From Oscillospiraceae bacterium (lineage in GTDB: Bacteria; Bacillota; Clostridia; Oscillospirales; Oscillospiraceae): 15,092 bases of DNA. The notes below the pieces were generated by a model. The model was not told the origin of the DNA, did no database searches, and saw only the letters and a program-made list of their open reading frames with translations. The stretch spans positions 1 to 15,092 of the forward strand of contig JAKSPP010000022.1 of the NCBI GenBank assembly GCA_024404735.1, read 5' to 3'. Position numbers and translations under genes: made by a program. Position 1 is the first letter of the stretch. Each line of letters opens with the position of its first letter. Shown here one piece after another: positions 1 to 8,209 of the stretch.

Positions 1-38
1 AGGGGAATAATTTTAAGTCTGTTTTTTCTTTTTGCCAT
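1..38 (-). CDS. Start of a gene running off the left edge, possibly ribonuclease J
   Basis: Only the first 13 codons are in the window, reading MAKRKNRLKIIPL. The start is supported by an AAAGGAG ribosome binding site at 44-50, five bases before the ATG at 36-38. A basic N-terminus followed by KIIPL resembles the beginning of clostridial RNase J proteins, where the segment usually continues GGL.EIG. That continuation is outside the window, so the family call is a guess. The gene lies 67 bases downstream of the mreB-family gene on the same strand, with no clear terminator between, so it may belong to the same transcript. An MreC protein would be the textbook neighbour of MreB, but these residues do not look like a membrane-anchored MreC start. 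That a coding start exists is fairly likely; the product is uncertain. Confidence 0.5.
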   Translation of the reverse strand, partial: MAKRKNRLKIIP

Positions 39-105
39 ACATTCTCCTTTCTGTTTAATTCTTATGTATCAAAAGCAAAAAAATCAATAATAATTATGTG
101 TGCCT

Positions 106-1140
106 TTAGTTAAGCTGCTTTCTTCTTGCAAGGTTAATCATACCGTCGGACATCTCGTCCAGATTGCGAAGCAGCTTTCCGGCACCGTAAACAACACAGG
201 CAACAGGGTCATCAACGACAGTTGCCTCAATGCCCGTTCTGGAGGTGATGAGTCCGTCAAGACCTCTTACCTGACTTCCGCCTCCTGTGAGTACAATTCC
301 GTTAACGGAAATATCCGCAACAAGCTCGGGAGGAGTGCGCTCAAGAACCATATATACGGCCTCGAGAATCTTCTCCATAGGCTCGGAAAGTGCCTCAACC
401 ATATCACTTCTGGTAATCATAACGGATTTGGGAAGTCCGCTGGAAATGCAGCGTCCCTTGCACTCCTTGGAGGCTCCGTCTCCGTTATCGAAAACAGCAC
501 CTATTTCGCGCTTAAGCTCTTCGGCTGTTGCAAGGCCTATAAGAACATTGTATTTCTTTCTTATAAATCTTACGATTGCATCGTCAAAGGCATCTCCGGC
601 GATTTTGATTGACTCGTTTTCAACCACGCCACCCAGAGATACAACAGCAATTTCGGTTGTTCCTCCGCCGATATCAACAACCATATGTCCATCGGGCTTG
701 GAGATATCAATACCCGCGCCTGTGGATGCGGCAACAGCGGATTCAATGAGGTAAACCTTTCTTGCACCTGCCTCAATAAGGGCATCGATTACCGCACGCT
801 CTTCAACGCCCGTAATTGAGCCCGGTACGCAGACGAGAACGCGGGGCTTGAAGAAGCTGAAGGAGGTTACCCTGCTGATTAAATCCTGCAGCATACGCGT
901 TGTCATATCATAGTCGGATATTACTCCGTAAACAATCGGGTGAACAGCCGCAATATTAACAGGGGTTCTTCCCAGCATCTTGCGTGCATCCTCACCGACC
1001 TTAAGAAGTCTTCCGTCGGACTTATCGACGGCAACAACCGTCGGCTCGCGTACTGCAACGCCCTTTCCGCGAACATATAAGAGGGTATCCGTTGTACCCA
1101 GATCCAGAGCTATATCTCTCTCAAAAAAGAGCATTGCCAT
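106..1140 (-). CDS. mreB: MreB-family rod-shape actin homologue
   Basis: This 344-aa protein has the usual length of MreB/Mbl, the bacterial actin that polymerises under the membrane and guides lateral cell-wall synthesis. The actin ATPase signatures are visible: phosphate-1 loop DLGTTDTLLYVRGKG at residues 13-27, phosphate-2 loop VVDIGGGTTE at 154-163, and adenosine motif GIVLTGGGSQ at 281-290. The start is ATG at 1138-1140 with AGGAG upstream. It sits 39 bases after comF in the same direction. Some positions are unlike the MreB pattern I know: IESAVAAST at 132-140 where IEEPMAAAI is usual, and DPVACVVYG at 311-319 where DPLTCVARG is usual. It may therefore be a paralogue (Mbl or MreBH type) rather than the main MreB. 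No mreC or mreD is seen next to it. The family assignment is secure; the paralogue is not. Confidence 0.9.
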   Translation of the reverse strand: MAMLFFERDIALDLGTTDTLLYVRGKGVAVREPTVVAVDKSDGRLLKVGEDARKMLGRTPVNIAAVHPIVYGVISDYDMTTRMLQDLISRVTSFSFFKPRVLVCVPGSITGVEERAVIDALIEAGARKVYLIESAVAASTGAGIDISKPDGHMVVDIGGGTTEIAVVSLGGVVENESIKIAGDAFDDAIVRFIRKKYNVLIGLATAEELKREIGAVFDNGDGASKECKGRCISSGLPKSVMITRSDMVEALSEPMEKILEAVYMVLERTPPELVADISVNGIVLTGGGSQVRGLDGLITSRTGIEATVVDDPVACVVYGAGKLLRNLDEMSDGMINLARRKQLN

Positions 1141-1154
1141 TGTTTTCTCCTTTT

Positions 1155-1175
1155 GTGCCGGTCTTTTTGCGGCAC
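1155..1175 (-). promoter_or_regulatory. Small hairpin between comF and the mreB-family gene
   Basis: GTGCCG (1155-1160) and CGGCAC (1170-1175) form a six-base-pair stem with a nine-base loop, filling the 39-base gap just before the mreB ribosome binding site. On the minus-strand transcript it is followed by AAAAGGAG rather than a U tract, so it is not an ordinary terminator in that direction. It might modulate translation or be an mRNA processing or stability element. The stem is short, and function is a guess. Confidence 0.3.
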
Positions 1176-1179
1176 CTTT

Positions 1180-1839
1180 TTATTTGGATGCGAGGGTCAT
1201 GCAGAGAACCTCACGGGCTCCCGCCGCCTTCAAAATTCCGGCGCACTCCGACAGAGTGCTTCCGGAGGTAATAATGTCATCGATTAACAGGATTCGCCTT
1301 CCGGAAATCTTTTCGGGATTTACGGCTCTGTAGGCGCCCTTTATATTTATCTCTCTTGCCCTGTAATCGGGCATACCCGACTGCTTCTTTGTGTTTCTGT
1401 GCTTCTCAAGAAGGGTCTCGCAGGGAAGGCCCGTTTTCCTTGCCGTTTCCTCCGCAAGGAGTCTTGCCTGGTCATAGCCTCTTTTACGAAGGCGCCTTCT
1501 GCTTACAGGGGCATAGGTAATTACATCAAAGCGCCCCTTAAGATATTGTTCCTCGCAGCCGAAAAGAAATTCGGCGTAGGTTTTGCTGTAGCCCGGTCTT
1601 GAGGAGAACTTAAAGCGCAGAAGTGAATCTCTCACAAGCCCCTTGTACTGAAGAGGCGAGTAGCAGACTGTAAACCCGTTTCCCTTTCTCTCTCCGCCTA
1701 AAACCGTTCTCGGAACAGATGCGGAGCACTTAGGACATACGAAAAAGTCATTTTGGGGTCTTTGCCTCAGAAGCTTTCCGCAGAAAACACATTTCGGGGG
1801 ATAGAACAGTTCGGAAATATACTTAAAAAGCTTCAGCAT
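1180..1839 (-). CDS. comF: ComF family phosphoribosyltransferase-like protein
   Basis: This 219-aa protein matches the ComF/GntX family, which is required for DNA uptake during natural transformation in several bacteria, probably at the step of single-strand entry. An N-terminal zinc-ribbon is present, with cysteine pairs C17/C20 and C35/C38. The C-terminal domain is a type-I phosphoribosyltransferase fold ending in the PRPP-binding signature ILLIDDIITSGST at residues 183-195. The ATG at 1837-1839 overlaps the end of recD2 by seven bases (ATGCTGA), indicating translational coupling. Pairing with a recombination helicase fits a DNA-processing role. The presence of comF alone does not show that the organism is competent. 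The substrate of the PRT domain is unknown in the family. Confidence 0.9.
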   Translation of the reverse strand: MLKLFKYISELFYPPKCVFCGKLLRQRPQNDFFVCPKCSASVPRTVLGGERKGNGFTVCYSPLQYKGLVRDSLLRFKFSSRPGYSKTYAEFLFGCEEQYLKGRFDVITYAPVSRRRLRKRGYDQARLLAEETARKTGLPCETLLEKHRNTKKQSGMPDYRAREINIKGAYRAVNPEKISGRRILLIDDIITSGSTLSECAGILKAAGAREVLCMTLASK

Positions 1840-4046
1840 GAAACTGCCAGCCTTTCCTTAAGGCCGGAATAGCGCACTCCTCCGTTTTTCTTATCTATCA
1901 TGGAGTGAACGGCCTGCTCGTTTCCCACAATGATAAGAAGCTCTCTCGCTCTTGTTACACCGGTATAAAGAACTCCTCTGTGCATTAAAGCGGGAGCTCC
2001 GTTTGTAATGCATAATATACAGGCTCTGTACTCCGAGCCCTGAGATTTGTGCACAGTCATTGCCCAGGCGTGCTCTATCTCCGAAAGCTGGTCAAATAGA
2101 TATTCCGCCCTTCTGCCGTCATAATCTATAACCAGAGTCTCCTCCGACTTATTTATCTCGATGATATACCCTATGTCTCCGTTATATATTCCCGAGCCGG
2201 AATATCTGCCGTCGGCAGTCTCCCATAATAAGTCGTAATTGTTTCTGATTTGCATTACTCTGTCGCCCTCACGGAAAACGTAGTCACCGAAGTGCTTTTC
2301 GTTCTTTTTCCTTGAGTGAGGATTCAGGACCTCCTGAAGTGCCCTGTTAAGGGCATAGACTCCGTTGGGGCCCTTGCGCTGGGGCGTGAGAACCTGAATT
2401 TCATCCGGGGAAATCCCCATGTTATCCGGTAAACGCCTGCTGCACAAATCGGAAATAAGCCTTGTTATTTCTTCCGGGTCATTTCTTCTCATAAAATAGA
2501 AATCACCCTTATTGAGAAGAATGTCGGGATGCTCCCCTTCGTTTATTTTATGGGCATTTGTGATTATTCTGCTGCCCTCAGCCTGACGGAATATTTCCTT
2601 TAGGCGTACCGTAGGGCAGAGCCCGCATTCGATAAGGTCCCTGAAAACAGTTCCCGGGCCCACCGAAGGGAGCTGGTCTGCATCGCCCACAAGTATAAGA
2701 CGGCATTTTGACGGAAGGGCTGCAAGAACGCTTTTCATCAGTGAAATATCGAGCATGGAGGACTCATCGAGAATGAGGACATCACAGCTGAGCCTGTTTG
2801 TCTCGTTTCTCTTGAAAAGCAGTGAAGAGCCGTCTTCACTGTATGTTGCCTCAAGTAGTCTGTGAACCGTTGAGGCCTCAAAGTCCGTCAGTTCCTCCAT
2901 TCTCTTTGCCGCTCTTCCCGTAGGCGCGGCAATGGATATTTTAAGCCCCATCCTTCGAAAAAGCTCTATAAGAGCCCTGACAACGGTTGTTTTTCCCGTT
3001 CCCGGACCACCCGTCAGGCACAGAAGCATATTCTCTGCTGCAAGCATAAGTGCCTTGCGCTGCATGGGAGCATAGCTCATATCGAGCCTTTCCTCGATTT
3101 CGGATATTATTGCGGAAATATTCTGTACTTTCGGTGCAGGTCGCAGAGAAAACTCCCTGAGCTTCTCCGATGCAAAAAGCTCGTCATTATATAAGCTTCT
3201 TAAGTATACTCTTATTTCATCGCTTTTCTCCTCACGATGCAGCTCTCCCCTTAAAGAAAGCTCCTCAATAAAGGCTTCGGGGGAACCGACACCCTGGCCG
3301 AGAAGACGGGAAGCCTTCCTGCAGAGCTCGGCTTCCGGGAGATATGTATGTCCCGAATCCGCAGCATCACGGAGTGTATAGCTGACGGCGGCAGATACTC
3401 TTTCGGAGCTCTCGGAGGAAAAACCCAGCGCCGTGGCAAGCTTATCTGCGGTCATAAAGGGAGCCCCGATATGAGGCATACAGACGATGTACGGATTTGA
3501 TTTCAGAGCATCAAGAGATTTTTCCGCATATGCGGAATAAATCCGCATTGCATAGCCCTGCTCCACGTCATTTGCAGCCAGAAATTCTATAAGCCTTCGA
3601 AGTGCCATCTGCTTTTTGAATTCACTTGAAATTTTAAGGGCTTTTTTCCCGGTTATTCCGGCAATTTCCGTCAGTCTGTCCGGATCGTTTTCAATAATCT
3701 CAAGGGATTGCTTACCGAATTTGGATACGATTTTGGATGCCGTTGCCGACCTGATTCCCTTGACAACACCGGAGGCAAGGAAAGTATATATCTCGGAGCT
3801 TGTCTGAGGCATAACACGCTGGGTAAGGCCAAAGGAAAACTGCCTGCCGTAAACCTGATGATTTACCCAGGAGCCGAAAAGCGTAAGCTTTTCCCCAACC
3901 GTGCAGAATGGAATAACGCCCGTTGCCGTGACACATCCCTCCTCATCCGGTGAGGATATCTCCAGCACGGCATAACCGTTTTCTTCATTATAATAGATTA
4001 TGTCCGTTAAGGTCCCCGTCAGTTCGGAGGAATAGTCATTTGTCAT
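1833..4046 (-). CDS. recD2: RecD2-type ATP-dependent 5'-3' DNA helicase
   Basis: This 737-aa superfamily 1B helicase belongs to the RecD2 (YrrC) group, found in bacteria where RecD works without RecBC, and is implicated in repair and replication-fork maintenance. An N-terminal OB-like and helix-hairpin-helix region occupies about residues 1-200, typical of RecD2 rather than RecBCD RecD. The helicase motifs are complete: Walker A GGPGTGKT 346-353, motif II LILDESSM 424-431, motif III GDADQLPSVGPG 454-465, motif V around TVHKSQGSEY 664-673, and motif VI YTGVTRARE 694-702. It starts 11 bases after the uvrA stop and overlaps comF at its end, so it is embedded in the operon. No ribosome binding site stronger than a GAGA-like stretch is visible, consistent with coupling to uvrA translation. 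Confidence 0.95.
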   Translation of the reverse strand: MTNDYSSELTGTLTDIIYYNEENGYAVLEISSPDEEGCVTATGVIPFCTVGEKLTLFGSWVNHQVYGRQFSFGLTQRVMPQTSSEIYTFLASGVVKGIRSATASKIVSKFGKQSLEIIENDPDRLTEIAGITGKKALKISSEFKKQMALRRLIEFLAANDVEQGYAMRIYSAYAEKSLDALKSNPYIVCMPHIGAPFMTADKLATALGFSSESSERVSAAVSYTLRDAADSGHTYLPEAELCRKASRLLGQGVGSPEAFIEELSLRGELHREEKSDEIRVYLRSLYNDELFASEKLREFSLRPAPKVQNISAIISEIEERLDMSYAPMQRKALMLAAENMLLCLTGGPGTGKTTVVRALIELFRRMGLKISIAAPTGRAAKRMEELTDFEASTVHRLLEATYSEDGSSLLFKRNETNRLSCDVLILDESSMLDISLMKSVLAALPSKCRLILVGDADQLPSVGPGTVFRDLIECGLCPTVRLKEIFRQAEGSRIITNAHKINEGEHPDILLNKGDFYFMRRNDPEEITRLISDLCSRRLPDNMGISPDEIQVLTPQRKGPNGVYALNRALQEVLNPHSRKKNEKHFGDYVFREGDRVMQIRNNYDLLWETADGRYSGSGIYNGDIGYIIEINKSEETLVIDYDGRRAEYLFDQLSEIEHAWAMTVHKSQGSEYRACILCITNGAPALMHRGVLYTGVTRARELLIIVGNEQAVHSMIDKKNGGVRYSGLKERLAVSC

Positions 4047-4057
4047 AGCTTATTCTC

Positions 4058-6898
4058 TTATTTTCCCTTGCCGAGAATCGGAGCAAGGAATCTTCCTGTT
4101 GCGCTGATTTCGTTTTTGCAGCAGTCCTCGGGGCTTCCGGCGAAAACGAGGGTTCCGCCTTCGTCGCCGCCTTCGGGACCTAAATCGATTATATAATCGG
4201 CGCACTTGATAACATCAAGATTATGCTCGATTATTATTACGGTATTGCCCGCATCTGTCAGTCTGTCCAGAACCTCAATAAGTCTGTGGACATCCGCAAT
4301 ATGAAGGCCCGTTGTGGGCTCATCAAGGACGTAAACAGTCTTTCCCGTTGAGCGCTTGGACAGTTCGGAGGCAAGCTTTACACGCTGTGCTTCACCGCCG
4401 GAGAGAGTCGTGCTTGACTGACCCAGCTTTATATACCCGAGACCCACATCGTAGAGGGTCTGTATTTTATTGCGTATTTTGGGGATGTTTTCAAAGAAAT
4501 CCAGGGCTTCTTCTATAGTAAGATCGAGTACCTCGGAAATGTTCTTTCCCTTGTATCTTACCTCCAGAGTCTCCCTGTTATAGCGTTTTCCGTGGCAAAC
4601 CTCACAGGGGACGTAAACGTCGGGCAAAAAGTGCATTTCAATCTTAAGAAGTCCGTCACCGCTGCAGGCCTCGCAGCGGCCTCCCTTTACATTAAACGAG
4701 AAGCGTCCGGGGCCGTAGCCTCGTACCTTCGCATCGGGACACTGTGAGAAAAGCTCTCTGATATCCCCGAAAACACCCGTGTAGGTTGCGGGGTTGGAGC
4801 GCGGCGTTCTGCCTATGGGGCTCTGATCGATGGCGATTATCTTATCAAGATGAGAAAGGCCCTCTATGCGTGAGCATTTGCCCCCTCTTGTCTTTGCCCT
4901 GTTAAGAATGGCGGCAAGGGTTTTATATAGAATCTCATTTACAAGGCTGGACTTTCCGCTTCCGGAAACACCGGTTACACAGGTCATCAGCCCCAGAGGA
5001 AAGGCAACATTGATGTTTTTAAGGTTATTTTCCCGGGCGCCGAAAATTTTAAGGAAATTTCCGTTTCCCTCACGCCTTTTTGTGGGAACGGGAATTTCAC
5101 GGGCGCCGCTTAAATACTGTCCGGTTACGCTCTCGGGGCAGGCGCAGATATCCTCAAGAGAACCACAGGCAACGACATTTCCACCGTGAACACCGGCGCC
5201 GGGGCCTATATCCACGATATAGTCGGCTCTGCGCATGGTTTCCTCATCGTGCTCTACAACAATGAGGGTATTTCCCATATCGCGAAGACGCTCTAGGGTT
5301 GCAATGAGCTTCTCGTTATCCCTCTGATGGAGACCTATGGAAGGCTCATCGAGGATGTACAGAACTCCCATGAGTCCGGAGCCGATCTGAGTTGCAAGAC
5401 GTATTCTCTGACTCTCGCCTCCGGAAAGGGTTCCTGCCGTTCTGGAAAGAGTGAGATAGCCAAGGCCGACCGATACAAGGAAATTGAGCCTTGCCTTGAT
5501 TTCCTTGAGAATCTGGGCGGCAATAACGGCATCGTTTCCCTTAATATTGAGATTGAGGTTTTCTATGAAGACAAGAGCATCCCTTACGGAAAGCTCTGTA
5601 AAGGAGCAGATATCCTTGCCTCCGACCGTTACGGAGAGAACCTCGGGCTTGAGCCTTCTTCCCTCGCACTCCGGACAGTTTATCTCGGACATACAGCTCT
5701 CCAAATCCGACCGCATAAAGGGATTCTGACTCTCGGAAAAACGTCTTTCTATGTTTACGCAGATTCCCTCGAAGGGCTGTGCATAGGTTCTGACACCCTT
5801 GCCGCCCTTATAGGTAAGCTGGAGCTTTTCCTTGCCGGTTCCGTAGAAAATTATTTTCTTTACCTCATCGGAAAGGTCCCTGAAGGGGGTATCGAGGCTG
5901 AAGCCGTATTTCTCCGCAAGGGCCTTAAAATACATTCCGGAGATACTGTCGGAGGCAAGAGTCTGCCAGCCTGTTGCCTGAATTGCACCCTCCGAAAGGG
6001 CGAGCTCACCATTCGGAACAATAAGTGCGGGGTCTGCCTTCAGCATCATTCCGAGTCCGGTGCACTTTGGGCAGGCGCCGAAGGGATTGTTGAAGGAAAA
6101 AGCTCTCGGTGACAGCTCCTGCAGAGAAATGCCGCAGTCGGAGCAGGCAAAATTCTGTGAGAACAGTATTTCCTCACCCGATTCGGTCATATCCGCAAGA
6201 GCAATGCCGTCGGCAAGCTTCAGTGCGGTTTCGAGAGAATCCGTCAGCCTTCTGCTTATATCGGGCTTAATGACAATTCTGTCTATGAGGATTTCTATGG
6301 TATGCTTTTTATTCTTCGCAAGCTCGATTTCCTCGGAAAGCTCATGCATTTCGCCGTCCACTCTGCAGCGGATATAGCCCTGCTTTCTCGCATCCTCGAA
6401 AATCTTTTTGTACTCACCCTTGCGCCCTCTGATTACGGGAGCAAAAATCTGGAGCTTTGTTCTCTCGGGAAAATCAAGAAGTCTGTCCACCATCTGGTCA
6501 ACAGTCTGTCGCTTTATTTCCTTTCCGCACTTCGGACAGTGAGGAACTCCTATTTTACTCCAGAGAAGACGGAGGTAATCGTATATTTCGGTAACCGTTC
6601 CGACAGTGGAGCGGGGGTTTTTGCTTGTTGTTTTCTGGTCAATGGATATGGCGGGAGAAAGGCCCTCTATACTGTCGAGATCAGGCTTGTCCATCTGCCC
6701 GAGGAACATTCTTGCATAGGAGGACAGACTTTCTATATATCTCCTCTGCCCTTCTGCATAGATGGTATCGAAGGCAAGTGAAGATTTTCCGGAGCCTGAA
6801 AGCCCGGTAAACACAATCATTTTATCGCGGGGAATTTCAAGGTTAATGTCCTTGAGGTTATTTTCTCTTGCGCCTTTTATTCTGATGCTGTTATTCAT
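4058..6898 (-). CDS. uvrA: UvrABC excinuclease damage-recognition subunit A
   Basis: This 946-aa protein has the full length of bacterial UvrA, the dimeric ABC-type ATPase that finds bulky DNA lesions and loads UvrB in nucleotide excision repair. Both ATPase modules are intact: Walker A GLSGSGKSS at 32-40 and GVSGSGKSS near 642-650, with ABC signatures LSGGESQR near 490 and LSGGEAQR near 831. Zinc-binding cysteine pairs appear as CPKC near 120, CSDC and CPKC near 251-278, and CEAC...CEVC near 741-767, the last within the C-terminal zinc finger that contacts DNA. The ATG overlaps the stop of the preceding cysteine-rich gene by eight bases (ATGAATAA). uvrB is not adjacent here, although in many Firmicutes the two genes are neighbours. 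Confidence 0.98.
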   Translation of the reverse strand: MNNSIRIKGARENNLKDINLEIPRDKMIVFTGLSGSGKSSLAFDTIYAEGQRRYIESLSSYARMFLGQMDKPDLDSIEGLSPAISIDQKTTSKNPRSTVGTVTEIYDYLRLLWSKIGVPHCPKCGKEIKRQTVDQMVDRLLDFPERTKLQIFAPVIRGRKGEYKKIFEDARKQGYIRCRVDGEMHELSEEIELAKNKKHTIEILIDRIVIKPDISRRLTDSLETALKLADGIALADMTESGEEILFSQNFACSDCGISLQELSPRAFSFNNPFGACPKCTGLGMMLKADPALIVPNGELALSEGAIQATGWQTLASDSISGMYFKALAEKYGFSLDTPFRDLSDEVKKIIFYGTGKEKLQLTYKGGKGVRTYAQPFEGICVNIERRFSESQNPFMRSDLESCMSEINCPECEGRRLKPEVLSVTVGGKDICSFTELSVRDALVFIENLNLNIKGNDAVIAAQILKEIKARLNFLVSVGLGYLTLSRTAGTLSGGESQRIRLATQIGSGLMGVLYILDEPSIGLHQRDNEKLIATLERLRDMGNTLIVVEHDEETMRRADYIVDIGPGAGVHGGNVVACGSLEDICACPESVTGQYLSGAREIPVPTKRREGNGNFLKIFGARENNLKNINVAFPLGLMTCVTGVSGSGKSSLVNEILYKTLAAILNRAKTRGGKCSRIEGLSHLDKIIAIDQSPIGRTPRSNPATYTGVFGDIRELFSQCPDAKVRGYGPGRFSFNVKGGRCEACSGDGLLKIEMHFLPDVYVPCEVCHGKRYNRETLEVRYKGKNISEVLDLTIEEALDFFENIPKIRNKIQTLYDVGLGYIKLGQSSTTLSGGEAQRVKLASELSKRSTGKTVYVLDEPTTGLHIADVHRLIEVLDRLTDAGNTVIIIEHNLDVIKCADYIIDLGPEGGDEGGTLVFAGSPEDCCKNEISATGRFLAPILGKGK

Positions 6899-7190
6899 TC
6901 TCTGATTCTTTCTTATCTTTTTCGGAAAGCATACGGCCGGTAAGTTTTTTTATGTCTTCAAATCGGCCGATGATGTAATCGTAATTGTTTTTTCTGTGCG
7001 GGACAAGACAGTCGGAGCAGTCCTTTATGCCTCTGTCCGTCAGTTTGAAATTTCCCCCGCATTTTTCTCCGAGGGCATACAGGGGGCAATAGCAGAACAG
7101 ACAGTTAAATTCGTCAGGGTTATCCGTTTTATGACACGGAAAAGACTCACATGCTTCGTGACGGAAAAACTTGTAGTTTTCTGTGGACAT
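6891..7190 (-). CDS. Cysteine-rich small-domain protein, probable metal binder
   Basis: This 99-aa protein resembles the cysteine-rich small domain family (Pfam zf-like, PF04071 as I recall it), whose function is not established. Eight cysteines occur at 14, 19, 30, 33, 35, 44, 58 and 61, with histidines at 20 and 65. Recognisable blocks are CLFCYCPLYALG (30-41) and CSDCLVPHR (58-66). The pattern suggests a bound zinc ion or iron-sulfur cluster in the cytoplasm; no signal peptide or membrane segment is present. The tail after about residue 80 is charged and looks flexible. It lies 17 bases after rsmE and overlaps uvrA by eight bases, so its translation is probably tied to that of uvrA. In other genomes this domain can be found near cobamide-related genes, but nothing of that kind is seen here. 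Confidence 0.8.
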   Translation of the reverse strand: MSTENYKFFRHEACESFPCHKTDNPDEFNCLFCYCPLYALGEKCGGNFKLTDRGIKDCSDCLVPHRKNNYDYIIGRFEDIKKLTGRMLSEKDKKESENE

Positions 7191-7207
7191 TTTTGTCTCT
7201 TCCCTTC

Positions 7208-7948
7208 TTATTCCATATTCCCCGTTTCATACATAAGCATGGTAAGAGCAGCCAGCGGAGCCGTTTCACAGCGAAGGATTCTAGGGCCCATTGAACAGAG
7301 CTTTATTCCCGCCTTTGAGGCAAGCTCCGCTTCAAAGGGCTCAAAGCCGCCCTCGGGTCCTGTTATTATTGCAGCGGTTTTAATATCATTCTTGCCGGAG
7401 CAGGCCTCACGGAGGCTGACTCTGTCACCGGTTTCATACATAAAGAGGGGCAGGTCTGTTTTAACTGCGCAGTCAAGGGCAGACACAAAATCGGGAAGAA
7501 AAGCGACCTCGGGAATAATACCTCTTCCGGACTGCTTGGCAGCCTCCTCGGCTATTTTGTTCAGCCTCATAAGCTTTTTCTCTGCGCTTCTGGCATCCGG
7601 ACGGGCAACACAGCGCTTCGATACAAAAAACACTATTTTTGATGCTCCTGCTTCCGTGCATTTCTGAACGATATAATCTGAGCGCTCACCCTGCTTCGGC
7701 AGACCGCAGAGAAGAGTTGTGAAGACGGAAGGCTCCGAAACGCATTTCATGGTTTCGAGTATTTCAGCCTCAACCGCATCCTTATCAATGCTCCTGATTC
7801 TGCACCTTGCATCGGTTCCCTCACCGTCACAAAGTGTAAGCTCCTCACCTACACGCATCCTGAGAACCTTAATATGATCCGCATTCTCGCCCCTGAGAAC
7901 AGCGAGGCCCCCGAAAAGACTTGTTCCGGCAACAAAAAATCTCGGCAT
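7208..7948 (-). CDS. rsmE: 16S rRNA (uracil-1498-N3)-methyltransferase RsmE
   Basis: This 246-aa SPOUT-class enzyme uses S-adenosylmethionine to methylate N3 of U1498 in helix 44 of 16S rRNA. The start MPRFFVAG is the usual RsmE N-terminus. The C-terminal trefoil-knot motifs are GPEGGF (near residues 196-201) and GPRILRCETAPLAAL near the end. An in-frame GTG exists four codons upstream at 7958-7960, but it directly abuts the AGGAG motif (7960-7964), so the ATG at 7946-7948, with 11 bases of spacing, is preferred. It is the first gene of the minus-strand operon, behind a good promoter. prmA, the common upstream partner of rsmE, is absent here. Confidence 0.95.
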   Translation of the reverse strand: MPRFFVAGTSLFGGLAVLRGENADHIKVLRMRVGEELTLCDGEGTDARCRIRSIDKDAVEAEILETMKCVSEPSVFTTLLCGLPKQGERSDYIVQKCTEAGASKIVFFVSKRCVARPDARSAEKKLMRLNKIAEEAAKQSGRGIIPEVAFLPDFVSALDCAVKTDLPLFMYETGDRVSLREACSGKNDIKTAAIITGPEGGFEPFEAELASKAGIKLCSMGPRILRCETAPLAALTMLMYETGNME

Positions 7949-7993
7949 AAAAATGAACACTCCTACCCGATTTTATCTGAAATTATTCAGTAT

Positions 7994-8022
7994 ATTATCT
8001 CATATTTTTCTGTTTTTTTCAA
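7994..8022 (-). promoter_or_regulatory. Sigma-A-type promoter for the rsmE-uvrA-recD2-comF-mreB operon
   Basis: On the minus strand, TTGAAA (8017-8022) and GATAAT (7994-7999) are separated by exactly 17 bases in an A+T-rich stretch. Transcription would begin near 7987, giving a leader of about 40 bases before the rsmE ATG. No other comparable promoter was noticed within the packed cluster. Confidence 0.7.
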
Positions 8023-8137
8023 CTGTAATTATTAAAAATTAATATATTTTACCACTCATTTATCTGCTTATTATCCAATACACGCCCCCACAGGCAAGGA
8101 GTATTATTACATTTATGTTACAAAGTGACGGGATATA

Positions 8138-8166
8138 TTGACTAAAGGAAACGCGGATGTTATTAT
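8138..8166 (+). promoter_or_regulatory. Promoter for the 63-aa small protein gene
   Basis: TTGACT (8138-8143) and TATTAT (8161-8166) are 17 bases apart, with TG one base before the -10 hexamer (extended -10). The start of transcription would be near 8173, leaving a leader of about 37 bases. The stretch 7949-8209 between rsmE and this gene otherwise holds only the two divergent promoters; no further gene is seen in it. Confidence 0.7.
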
Positions 8167-8209
8167 CCATACCCGAAAAAAGAATATTCATACACAAGAG
8201 GTGAAAAAT

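Noticed and set aside
1155..1185. Hairpin with a T-rich tail as a plus-strand terminator
   Set aside because: The stem is only six base pairs, the T run is interrupted, and no plus-strand gene precedes it.
5327..6112. 261-codon plus-strand frame inside uvrA
   Set aside because: It lies wholly within a convincing uvrA frame and has no recognisable domain or ribosome binding site; a shadow frame.
7949..7960. GTG start four codons upstream in rsmE
   Set aside because: It directly follows the AGGA of the ribosome binding site, leaving no spacing; RsmE proteins begin MPRFF.
8138..8209. 24-codon N-terminal extension of the 63-aa protein from a TTG
   Set aside because: The TTG is the start of the TTGACT -35 element and the predicted transcript begins downstream near 8173; the ATG at 8210 has its own ribosome binding site.
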